64,000 nt of DNA from Latrodectus hesperus (Eukaryota > Arthropoda > Arachnida > Araneae > Theridiidae), in contig JAJQOW010000185.1 in assembly GCA_037975125.1 (NCBI GenBank), positions 94,839 to 158,838 on the forward strand, in the 5' to 3' direction. The notes under the pieces are model-generated. The model had not been told where the DNA came from and made no database searches. It was given only the letters and a program-made list of their open reading frames with translations. Every line of letters starts with the position of its first letter. Position 1 is the stretch's first letter. Of this stretch, positions 1 through 17,400 are shown piece after piece. The translations under genes were made by a program, and so were the position numbers.

Positions 1-119
1 ATGGAATTATATGTTCCATACAAGTATTGATTAAAATACCAATTTAAACTTCCCTTCCGAAATAGAAAATAATTAAATTTTTAGCAAGCATTACCAACAT
101 TTAAATAGTATCGGTTAAA

Positions 120-900
120 AAAGCTTAACATGAGTATTGAAGGATTTTTACAAGGTTTTAGGCGATTTATATCTCGTCGAGGGTTTTGATCTGCATTATA
201 TTCACACAGACAATACTAAATCCTTAGAAAACGCAAATGGTGTAAATGGGTCAGTAATCCATAAGTTTAAACTATATTCCCATCTAAATGTATTGTAGGG
301 AAATTTATTGCTGAAAACATCCTCAGTGGGGAGGATTCTGGGGAAAAGTGATGAACGGTTACAACTTGTTTAAAGAAAATAATTGGTAAATCGTCTCTTA
401 ATCTTAAGGAATTAGAAACGGTGTTGATCAAAATCAAAGCCAAGATTATTTCGATACTTATGACTCAGCTGTAGAATGATCCCTTGAAACCCTCTCCACT
501 AACTTCTTATAATTTTTAATCTGTAAAAAATTTATGTCTTCGCCTGTAATTAAAAAAAGTGAGGAGTTGTACGTAACTTGAAATTATTTCTTAAGAAATG
601 TAATTAGTAATAAGTTCTTTTATATTATTTTTGACACAGGCGGAGAAAAGTCTAATTGCTATATTTAAAATAAGCCTATATTTCTCCCTAACAAAGTAAA
701 ATTTTTTTTCATTTAAAGTAAATGACTTAGCTTTGATAAATGTGATGAGCGTTATTCTGGAAATAAGTGAATGATTGGTAGAATGATGGAATTATACCCT
801 GAAAGAGAGAGGAATATTCGTTCTCTTCTATATTTCAAATACCGAAAGGGAATATAAAACGTTCAGTACAGATTGTTTGCTGTTTAGAAATTATTTTTTA
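120..900 (+). pseudogene. Decayed BEL/Pao integrase and C-terminal relic
   Basis: Translating all three plus frames gives pieces that line up, in order, with the C-terminal part of the intact BEL/Pao polyprotein at 14.4-19.9 kb. Near 140-187 it reads GFRRFISRRG, against AFRRFISRRG in the intact copy. Near 330 comes a tryptophan/glycine block equivalent to the WWGGYWERM region after the integrase glutamate. Near 380-450 comes a KIIGKSSLNLKELETVL-like block, near 495 a PLTSYNF block, near 715-740 a KVNDLALI block, and near 845-895 IPKGNIKRSVQ. Several frameshifts and stops separate the pieces, so no product is possible. It is a 3' fragment of an older, divergent element of the same superfamily. 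Its LTR could not be delimited, and the upstream part is absent or unrecognisable. Confidence 0.8.
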
Positions 901-2514
901 ATTGCGTCTTCACGTGAAAAGATTAATTTATTTAATTCTTTATGCCAATTTTATACTCCATATTGTTATATGTAAGTACAAGTGTTGTGACTAAGTTGAA
1001 TATTTATATTGGTATATTGAACATGAATGCTTTGAACTCATACAGCAGAGTTGGGGATACTTCAGGTAGGAATCCTGCACACGACTTACGCAACACTGTA
1101 AATATTTATAAAGAAGTTGGTTTGCTATAGTGGGACATGCTTTCTGTAACATATCTAGTCTGTAAGGTCATCATACCTGACAATAACGCATTTTGTGTCA
1201 ATAATAAGTTTTCATTGGCTTAATAAATGTTAAGTCTTTAAGCCATAGTGGACTCTATGTTCCCTGATTATTGTACAATGAATCTTTGTTATGGAGATTC
1301 TTCTACTCAGTCTATGTTTTAAAATTATATAGATTTCCACCCAGTTACTTCCATTTAAGTGGTAGAGCCCAATACAGGGCTCGATACGGGGAAATATATG
1401 AGAGCAAAAACAGCAAGTCAGTTGATGGCTTTTCAGTTGGACGAAATAGGTAGTAGTAAGCGAATTACAAGCAAACAAATATGGTGCTGGGATTCAGTGG
1501 AAATGACTCAATATAATTTCATTTAATTAACAAATAACAAACATTTTTGTATATTTTTGCTGAAATTGAGCAATTTACCGCAGATAAAAATAAAAATTCA
1601 GAAATAACATACTTACTAACAGTTATTTTCTACCATAAAATTACCATAAAAACCATTAGAAATTATCAGTAAAACCAGTAGTCATCAAATGTCTCCAACT
1701 TTTACATATAAAATGTTATATGCTTTTCTAATAATAAGAAAATATGTAATTTATGTTTTTGATACTGACTACAGATTAACAAATATATCCATACATGATT
1801 TGTTTAGTAGAGCAAAATTTGCAATAAAAGAAAAATACATAATAAAATAACACTCACGCATTATAGGTAATTTAAACATAAAATTATCGAACATGCAAAA
1901 GTAAATTACTTTCATTATCATTTTCTCAAATGTATTTTAAACGTAATTTTTGAATAAAGATATTAATTTTTAAATTAATAGAAATTTAATACCAATAAAT
2001 GAATTTGACAAATAAAAGACTACTGTTCTTAAAAACATCTCATTCTGAAACAAATTAAAAGCAATCTTATAAAAAGGATTTAAATTAAATTTTAATAAAA
2101 TTATTTTTGAATTATTGTTCATATTAAATAATTTAAAAAGATTCAGCTATAATTGTTGATGAACGTTTTTTTTTTCATTTTTTTCGTCTGCAAAAGTATA
2201 CAAGAAGTAAAAAATTTTCTAATAAGATAAAATATGCATTGCTGACTACACAATGGTTACTCTTTTTGTAAAACAAACAATGAAAACTGATGAACTTTTT
2301 AAATATTTTATGATGAACAAATATCTATTTTATTAAACAAATATTTTCAATTATATATACCAATTTGACAAAAATGTTATTTTACTCCACGTATTATACA
2401 GATAGAATTTTCATGGTAAACAAATCATTACATGTTAAAACTACTCTCCTTATTAATTTTTATTTATAATATTTATCAATTATACCATACTTTCCTCAGA
2501 AACTATACAGTTAA

Positions 2515-2515
<1 letters not shown>
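901..2515. other. Non-coding AT-rich stretch
   Basis: No coding signal I can support. It may hold the decayed 3' UTR and LTR of the preceding relic. A perfect 6 bp hairpin (GAGCCC AATACA GGGCTC) lies at about 1367-1384 within a slightly GC-richer patch (1340-1450). Overlapping open frames on both strands there show no recognisable domain. Confidence 0.5.

Positions 2516-2606
<91 letters not shown>
2516..2606. repeat. (TA)n microsatellite
   Basis: Uninterrupted TA dinucleotides, about 45 units. Confidence 0.98.
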
Positions 2607-2609
<3 letters not shown>

Positions 2610-4315
2610 ACAAATCAATATGTAATTCTTGTTGTATGAACATTTTTCCAACTCAACAATAGCTATTTAATTGAAAAAATGATTATATGAAAATATTTTT
2701 TTGCAATTTATTGAAATAAATAGTGTTTGTATATTATTTCGGATTAAATAGTGACAAAGTTATCCTCTACTTTTTTATATTCACAATATTTTTTTCGGGA
2801 GTAGGTTTAGTCTATTTAACCATTTTGAAAAGAAAAATAAATTAAATTGGATTATTGTTCTTCTGTGAAACAAAAACTTCTTAAAATATTAAGTTTATTA
2901 GAAATTAATTGGTTATTCCTTGGAATATTTTTAGAAAAGGAAATGAATTCATGAAGTATTACACATTTGCTTCTAATTAAATATATCTATATTTACAGCT
3001 TGTAAATTTTTTTATAAATTATGAATCTCAAAATTTCCTTCAAGCAATTACAAAAATGTAAAAAAAAAAAAAAAAAAAAAAAAGGCATCACTTTGAAAAA
3101 TTTTCTTGTCTTGAAGAAAAGAAAAGCATAAATATATTTAAATATCATTAAATTAGAATCTAAATTTTGTAAATATAATGGAAATATATGTGATTTATAG
3201 TGTAATAATAATTTGCATATCAATTTAGTTACTTAAATAATTAGTAACTTAAATCATTAAAGCATAATAGATTAGGAAAATTATATTACTTTTCTCGCAT
3301 AAATCTTCTCAGAAAAAACAACGCGAATAGAATTTTTTTTAAAAAGACAGCATAATTATAAAAATGCGTTTACCACAAAGTGAACAAAAAGATGGCATTT
3401 TTCTTTTTGAACAAACAAAGAATCTATTTCAAAAGTAAATGAAGCGTATTTGATAAACTTTAGCATGCCAATTGATCTACATTTTTTATCATATGCATAT
3501 TTTGTGGAAAAATGTCCATTTATATTTTTCAAAAGGCACAAATTAACAGAATGCGATGTAATTAAAAGAGTATTTCCCCATGAACAGTCTGCAATCGTTT
3601 TTATGTGAACTGCGAAGTAAGCATTTCTTTGCCTCAAAATATTACATAAAATATAAAAACATTTATCTTGCAATTAACTGCCTAAAGCGAAACAAATAAA
3701 GGAAAAATAGAAAAAAAATTGACAAACATAATATGATGATAACGAGGAAGAGGTTCTGAAATTGGTTCATACATGAAATCGGTTTAATATAGGTTACGAG
3801 GTAGGCTTCCTCATAATCAATAGAATTTATTACAAATTATTCCAAAAGTTGAAAACATTAGACTGAGAAAATTTTTTTAATTTTAGTGTGTAATTTGTGT
3901 GTGTGTGCATGCCTGAAAATAATTGTTCGTTAATTAAATATTTGAAGAAAACTATAATATGTTTGTTTTATCTTTTCTTTATTTTTTACCATAAAAATAT
4001 AGCCAACATGAAAATTTACTTTTATATTAAGGTTTGCTTTGATTCGAAAAAAATATTATTTTATATAATCAGCTATATAAAAATATTAAAATATTTCAGG
4101 AAAAAAAAACAAATATGCTTAAGCATCTGTGTTGAAGTTCTAAGCGTCTTTATTGATCAATTATTCCGGATAACATTAAGAAATCAAAACTGCACACTTT
4201 AAAGAACATTAAGAGTTGGTAATAGTTTCTATTCTGAGATTATAAAATAAGGAATTTGTACATTCAGTCAAAGATAATGTACCTGAAAGGATTTAATAAA
4301 ATATCTAAAATAATA

Positions 4316-4318
<3 letters not shown>
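2607..4318. other. Non-coding AT-rich stretch with poly(A) tract
   Basis: Holds a run of A at about 3059-3083 and a short GT run near 3894-3906. A 105-codon open frame on the minus strand (3356-3673) has no recognised domain and ordinary AT-rich composition. I do not call it a gene. Confidence 0.5.

Positions 4319-4411
<93 letters not shown>
4319..4411. repeat. (TA)n array touching the left end of a Tigger element
   Basis: About 46 TA units ending exactly where the element's CAGGTAACCC end begins. TA is the target dinucleotide of Tc1/mariner/pogo elements. Confidence 0.97.
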
Positions 4412-5529
<1,118 letters not shown>

Positions 5530-5589
5530 TTCGCAAATATGGAGTGCAATTTAGATAAGTCAAAAATAGTAATTAGTAATCTCCTAGGG

Positions 5590-6173
5590 TAGGGAGGCCA
5601 AGATCCCCGATAGTCCGAACCAATTTTCAAAATTTGAAATTTTTCGAGAGCCACAATTAAATGTGTATTTAAATGATATAAAAATTATTTTACAGAAATC
5701 ATATTAATTGAAATTCTTAATAAGATTAATATGTGTATTGAATTTAAATATTGAAACTAAGCACATTAATTTTGCTAGTCTTCATAATTCTTTAAAATTT
5801 GTTGTGAATAATTGGTGACAGTACTTTTTAGTAGTTCTTTGAGATGTTGTTTAGTTACTACAGATCGGGTTTTGGATTTCATGAGTTTTAAAATGCAATA
5901 AAATTATTCACGAATTTTATTGCACTTTTTTTGCACCAACGAAAGTACGTTGTTTCGATATTGAAATATTTCAAAAAGCAGCCTTATTTAATACATTTTG
6001 AATCGAAGTGTCCTTTCAGAATACTTTGATTCTGGAGTAAATTTCCAAAATTCAGTAATCGCCGTCGACGTAATTGCAGAGCTTGATATTCTCTCGAATA
6101 CATTTATAGAGAGCCACAAATAATCCTACAAAGAGCCGCATGTAGCTCGTGAGCCACAGGTTGGCCACCCCTG
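5590..6173. mobile_element. Non-autonomous hAT-like element
   Basis: The right end reads GTTGGCCACCCCTG preceded by GAGCCGCATGTAGCTC and GTGAGCCACAG, a pattern I know from Charlie-type hAT ends. The left end (TAGGGAGGCCAA) is its inverted counterpart (CAGGGGTGGCCAA) with one gap and two changes. GAGCCACA occurs at about 5650, 6110 and 6151, as expected for subterminal transposase-binding repeats. The flanking octamers TCCTAGGG and CCTTTGGG match at 5 of 8 positions, possibly a decayed 8 bp target duplication. The 584 bp body is AT-rich and has no transposase. Confidence 0.6.
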
Positions 6174-9979
<3,806 letters not shown>

Positions 9980-10769
9980 CATGTGTGTGTAGTTTTAAAG
10001 GACCATCATAGATTTTTGTAATTTTTCCAGAATTTTATGCTTTGTTTGATTTTATTCATGATTTTAGTTTCATAGCAATGATTATCCGTAATTTCTTGTA
10101 TTGCTGGTAACGACTCTAACAATAGTACCACATTAGAGAACTGATTGGTTTTGAAGAAAATAAATTATTATAAACTTAAATTTGCAAAATCTGTATAAGA
10201 AAATTTATAAGATGTTTAAACTGTTAAATACATATTTATATTTTTATTATTTTCCATTTGTATAAAAACAGATGCATTTAGTATCTAAATATTTATTGAT
10301 TTATTTTAATCCATTAAATATTCTCAAATTTTCTTACATAAAGGCTGATAATCAAAATAAATACAATAAAATTTGTAAAACTACATTAAAATCATAATTT
10401 TGTTGGATTACTTATTTATCCTATTTTTATGAAATGATGCTGAAATATTTATTTTCTAATTGTTTTTGTACAATCGTTCATAAATGATATGTACTAGTAA
10501 CAGAATTTAGAAACTGAATATTGCTAATTAGTTAAGTGGAATGAAATCAGCATAAATTGAATCTGTCTTTATACAAATGGATATTTATCTTTATACAAAT
10601 AACCAATATTTAATTAATAATTACAATATAAAGTGATCACTATGATATAATCAATTTATAAAAATTGAGTAAAAATAATAATATTTTATCAAAAGCCTAT
10701 ACGTATATATCACTGTGAAAAGGAATGAACCCTATTCAATCGAAGTGCATAACTTGGATAAAAACATAC
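9980..10769. other. Non-coding AT-rich stretch
   Basis: Nothing recognisable. If the exon call at 10770-10944 is right, this is the intron downstream of it on the minus strand. Confidence 0.45.
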
Positions 10770-10944
10770 TCTAGGATCTCAAAGCAATTACTAGTATTGA
10801 AGGTTCCACCAAAGATGAGTTCTCTCCAAATACAGGAAACTTCTTTAATATCCGGCTGTAACGATCCACATATTTGTCTGAATATTTGCTGAGGAATGTA
10901 AAAAGAAAGTCTCATTTCTCCTTCCATAAACACCAAATAATAAT
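10770..10944 (-). CDS. Candidate internal exon of an unidentified minus-strand gene
   Basis: Read on the minus strand, a T-rich tract ending TTTTAGCAG precedes an open segment that ends at the donor CCTAGA|GTATGT. The exon is 175 bp: two leading bases, 57 codons and two trailing bases. The peptide includes YYLVFMEGEMRLSFYIPQ, QIFRQICGSLQPDIKEV and CIWRELIFGGTFNTSNC. It is hydrophobic and charged in a globular-protein manner, and its base composition is clearly less AT-rich than its surroundings. The two leading bases fit the single trailing base of the candidate exon at 36294-36425, and together would form a GAT codon. I do not recognise the family and give no function. No repeat homology was seen. 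A chance frame of this length with both splice signals is possible but less likely. Confidence 0.5.
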
Positions 10945-12348
<1,404 letters not shown>

Positions 12349-12418
12349 ATGATACAATTACTGAGATATGAGAAGATTTATTTCAGAAATATCTTACAGA
12401 TATTTTTCTGTATTATGA

Positions 12419-12422
<4 letters not shown>

Positions 12423-12504
<82 letters not shown>
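12423..12504. repeat. (TA)n microsatellite
   Basis: About 41 TA units. Confidence 0.97.
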
Positions 12505-12507
<3 letters not shown>

Positions 12508-12719
12508 CTTTATGAAAAAATTTTAAATTTCCTGTTTATTAATAAAAATTTTCTATTTAGAAAAAAAAATTTAACTGTGGACTCATATTAATGTTCCTAA
12601 GAAACAAGATCTGGTTACACGATAGAGCAGATGCCTAGGATTTGTCACATCACAGTAGATAACCTAACAAATTAAGTTTGTCTTAATCCATTTATACAAT
12701 TGGTATTCTTTTAATAAAC

Positions 12720-13190
12720 AGGATGATGACGGGCCTTCTTTACGAGACCAGGGTGTAACATCAGAAATTTTTCGAAGCATCTACTTCGACAGATTTTCAT
12801 ATATTACATACATGGCAATGCAAACAAATTATAACGGTAACTTAATTTTATCAAGTTTGGAATACTCCTCATCATCAAATACCTTTAATTTTAAGCTAGG
12901 TTAGGTGGAGAATTTACTTCTGAGCTAGCACTCTCCAATCGACATCAATGTCATACCAGTGGAAGGACTTTTTGACGTCTCAGATTAACGTGGATACATC
13001 CCCTCTTCACGGAGTTTCAGCAAACCAGTGCGGGAAAATGTGGTCAACCTCCCAATGACTGCTTTAGTCAAATGATAATTCATTTTTCGGATCATAACGG
13101 AAAGTAGCGTGAGACTTTTGAGCCACTGAGTCTCACTTTCACGTATTAGAAGGATCTCAACATATGCCTCCAACTACTTAAGAAATATTA
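12720..13190. other. Moderately GC-richer segment of unknown origin
   Basis: Base composition rises here relative to both flanks, most clearly at 12905-13160. On the minus strand a 62-codon frame (12985-13173) reads ETQWLKSLTLLSV and RKMNYHLTKAVIGRLTTFSR. I cannot assign it to a family. The abrupt composition change suggests an old insertion, perhaps a decayed mobile element, but no terminal repeats or tail were found. Confidence 0.3.
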
Positions 13191-13724
13191 AAATTTAACT
13201 TGAAACCTTTCATTTTAAAGACTTTTCTTTTATTTGACTATGTAAAGCACAAGAAACGAGTATCTGCCAGTTGAAAAATCCTCATGGGAAACTACACGAA
13301 GTAAAAAATACCTTTCTTAGAGTAGTAAATTTACTTTTATTACAAAATTCCTGTAAGTGCCCTGAAATATATTTATTTTAAAAGTTCAGTATCAAAATTG
13401 CATACACAATATGTAATAAGAAATAGGTAAATCACGATCTGCAAAATAATTTTGAATCTAATTATTTTTATATTTGAAAATAATGAGAGAGAGAATAAAT
13501 GAAAATAATGAATGAAAATAAAAATGAATCACATAATGAATAAGTTGCCAAAAATATGCCTTGCTTTCATGAGCAATTTCCATTATATATATATATATAG
13601 ATATATATATATATCTTGTGTAATATATGACTGAAAACTTATTTACATAGTTTTTGAATTCAAAATTAAGTAAAATTTTTGATATTAACATTTCTAGTGA
13701 TTATTTATTTTTTAATTTCTTCCT

Positions 13725-13728
<4 letters not shown>
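13191..13728. other. Non-coding AT-rich stretch with a short TA tract
   Basis: Holds a short TA tract at 13584-13614 split by GA. No gene seen. Confidence 0.5.

Positions 13729-13819
<91 letters not shown>
13729..13819. repeat. (TA)n microsatellite
   Basis: About 45 TA units, 235 bp upstream of the BEL insertion. Confidence 0.97.
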
Positions 13820-13822
<3 letters not shown>

Positions 13823-14053
13823 TTTGAAGTAATCCAATTAATTACTTAGATATTTGAAATCTCCTAATACTTACCCACACTAAATTTTGCTATTTTTTAT
13901 TTATTTTGATAAGAGAGAGAGATCTATTATGTAAATATTTGTTTTAATTTTTAATATTTATTACAAATAAATAAATATATAATTATTTATTTAACTGTTT
14001 AGATTGATTTGGAAGAGAATCTTATATTGAAGCTAAATTATCTATAAATAAGC

Positions 14054-14318
14054 TGTGGCAACTCAGCCACAGTAAATCCCTAAAGGGGAATGAGAAGCGC
14101 ATCTTCCCTATCCGATGGGGAATCTAGCCAGTTGCTATTTGGATGCGGTCGAATGAAGACCGTATTGGCACCAGTGTATCACGGTGTGGAACTCATTTTT
14201 ATGGAATATAATCATGAAAATTGTTATTTGTTAATTGTTATTGTTAAAAATAAAATATTAAAGGCAATAAGACTTATTAATGAAAGGAAATACACACGCA
14301 ACAATTCGTAACGCAACA
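14054..14318 (+). repeat. 5' LTR
   Basis: Begins TGTGGCAACTCAGCCACAG, ends CGCAACA (TG...CA ends). The first bases can fold as TGTGGC...GCCACA. An AATAAA polyadenylation signal lies at 14249-14254. By inspection the LTR shows no difference from the 3' copy. The 73-codon frame inside it is not a gene. Confidence 0.97.
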
Positions 14319-14321
14319 TCT

Positions 14322-14339
14322 TGGTGACCCGGACGTGAT
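14322..14339 (+). promoter_or_regulatory. tRNA primer-binding site
   Basis: TGGTGACCCGGACGTGAT starts 3 bp after the LTR. It begins with the TGG that pairs with a tRNA CCA end, and it closely resembles the TGGTGACCC sites usual in arthropod BEL elements. I do not assign the tRNA. Confidence 0.85.
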
Positions 14340-14436
14340 GGTTTGAATTATTTTGAAGGAGCGTTCACGGCACTAGAGAGCTGAGATTTGAGGTAGGCCC
14401 ATTTTTTCCCTTATTAGAATTTAATATTTTAAGATA

Positions 14437-17400
14437 ATGGATTTAGAACGGTTAAAAGAAAAACGTAAAATTTTAAGAGCTTCACTTACGAAGCATTTAA
14501 ATAAAATCGAAACTACATTGGTTAAGGCAATTTCAAATGAATATTCTAATGAAACAAAACTTGAGGAACTTTGCAGTTTAAAATCTCAACTCGTAGAAAA
14601 ATTGAATGATTTAACTAAGGCCGATGAGGAAATACAATTAAAAATTGAAATAAAAGATTTTTCGAATGAGATTATTACGAGCGAAGAATATAAGGATAAA
14701 GGTATAGCAGCGAAATCGAAAATCGAAAGGCAGTTAGAAACTATACGCTATAAACCGCCAAGCGAAATAAATGCAATCAGAACAAGCGATCAAATTACAG
14801 GTGATAATAATGATTCGATGCAATTCGCGCAAATGTATAATTATCCCTTTAGAACTGAAACAAAAAATGTAAAACTTCCAAAATTGAACATACAAACATT
14901 TTATGGAGATTGTAGTCAATTTTTAGATTTTTGGAATTCCTATGAAGTCGCGATACACAATAATCCTTCTCTCACAAAAACTGAAAAATTTACATATTTA
15001 AAATCTTATCTTGGAGGAGTTGCGCTAAGTGCAGTTAAAGGATTTTCCCTCACAGACCAAAATTACGATGCGTCAATACAATTAATAAAGGATAGATTCG
15101 GTCGAACAGATATAATTATGTCAGCACATATGCACAAACTTTTAATAATAGAACCAGTCAAGTCTTGCTCTAATATTATTGGCTTAAGAAAAATGTACGA
15201 CGCCATTGAAGTACAAATAAGGTCCTTGCAATCCTTGGGAATAGCCGCTGACACATTCAGTAATTTATTGTGTCCTGTAATTCTGCAAAAATTGCCCGAA
15301 GAGTTAAATTTAAATTATAATCGTCAGCGTAAAACAGATGAATTGTTTGATATCGTAAAATTAGTAGAATTTATAAGAAAAGAAGTTGAATGTAGAGAAG
15401 CGTCATTAATATTAGCTAATCCGAGAAATTTTAACCCTAAGGAATATCCCTTTCGAAACAAAGTAACAGATCAAAGTTACCCAAATAAGCCTCATTTCTT
15501 GAACTCAAAGAGAAGCGACGCGAGCAATAAATTTAGCAGCGGGGCGGTCTTGAGTACTCAAGTGGGTAATAAATATCCCTGCGGACCGCGGAAATACGAA
15601 CCGAGCGCTACGTGTAAGCGCAACTTTTATAGAATAGAAAATAACAAAAAATGTATTTTTTGTACACAAAATCACATGAATCATGATTGCTCACTAAGTG
15701 TTAATGATAAAAGGAAAGCTTTAATGTCAAAGGGTCTTTGTTTTATTTGTTTTCAAAATCATATAAGAAAATTTTGCGACCGTAATTATCTAAAATGTAA
15801 AATGTGCGGTTCTCAAGGTCACAACTCCCTGCTATGCGGAGAGAGGGGTGAATGTTTTGCTGAGGATATTTCGGTTTCAGTCCGGGAAGGCGATTCGAAA
15901 CAAGAAGCGGTCTCGTCAATGGTTTCATTTTCCGCCAGGGAACTTAATGTAAACAGAACTTCGCATAACTCTGTTTTGCTACAGACTTTTTCGGCTTTAG
16001 TGAAATCGAAAGAAAGCAGCTTACAGTTACGCTGCATGGTAGACGGTGGAGCAAATAAATCATTTATTTTAAAAGAAGTAGCCGACGCGTTAAATTTGAA
16101 GGTTATTAAGAAGGAACCTTTAATAATTCATACATTTGGATCTAAAACTGCTGAAAAGCGAATGTATAATTTGGTCGAATTAACTTTACATAATATTAAA
16201 TATCCTAACCAATGTGTAAAAATACAAACAATAGTGATTGATTCGATTACTTTGGCAAAAATAAGAATTCCGTCAAAATTCGTGAGGAACCTTGCTTTTG
16301 AAAAGGGTATTGAATTAGCTGATGTTAGTATTACTGAAAAAATTCACATTTTAATCGGTTCAGATTATATCTCAGAAATATTAGGCGATAATATTGTAAG
16401 ACTCACTAAGAGATTAATTGCTCAAGAGAGTATATTTGGACACTTAATTCAAGGTAGGGATGGAGATTCTAATAGCCAAGGGGTATCTGTCAATCATTTA
16501 ATTGTAGAGAATGAAGGGTTAGATTGTGATAGGATAAAAAATTTATGGCTATTGGAAACCATTGGAATTAATGGGGATAAGGAAATGTCTCTCTCAGACA
16601 AGGATATTTTGGAAACCTTTAAGAAAAATACCACATATGTAGATAAAAGATATGAAACAAAATTGTTATGGAAGGTTAGTAATAAGGAATTAAGCAATAA
16701 TTATGAAATCGCAAAACGTCGTTTATCCAGTTTAACTTGTTCATTAATCAAAAATGAGGATTTATATGCTAAGTACGATACAATAATTAACGAACATTTA
16801 AGGGATGGCATTATTGAAATAGTTGACTCGAATTCATATCAAAATATGAAAACTGGTTATTTCCTCCCACATCACGCAGTCGTGCGCGAGAAAAAATATA
16901 GTTCTAAAGTTAGGATAGTATTTGACGCTTCATCTAAAGGAAAAGGCGAGTTGTCGTTAAATGATTGCTTAGAAAGCGGGCCAAATTTGAATCCCGATTT
17001 ATTAAAAATAATTTTGAGGTTCAGATTACACAAAGTGGCATTTTGCGCAGATATTCAACGCGCGTATTTAGAAGTAGGAATTGCTGAACAAGATAGCGAG
17101 TTTTTAAAATTTTTATGGTTAAAAGATAAGGGTCCTAATCTCAATCTCAGCCCTCAAAACATTGCAACATTTAAGTATAAGAGAGTAACTTTTGGCATCA
17201 AATGCAGCGCCTTTTTACTTACTGCAACCATAAGGCTGCATTTGGAAAGGTATCAAGGAAAATATGATGAAGCATGTGAAATGCTTAAAGAACTTTACGT
17301 GGATGATTTAATAAATGGAACTTCTAATGTTGAAGACGCTCTGAAATTAGTTAAGGAGATGATTTTAATACTTAGTGAAGCTAGTATGAACCTTCGTCGA

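Noticed and set aside
2432..2662. Open frames encoding long tyrosine-isoleucine repeats over TA arrays (also at 5.3-5.6, 9.7-10.0, 12.0-12.6, 41.2-41.5, 53.3 kb)
   Set aside because: Pure by-products of (TA)n microsatellites, which have no stop codon in phase; not genes.
3356..3673. 105-codon minus-strand frame
   Set aside because: No domain, no splice context, composition equal to flanks; length attainable by chance.
14090..14311. 73-codon frame in both BEL LTRs
   Set aside because: Identical in the two LTRs because the LTRs are identical; no domain and no expected LTR protein.
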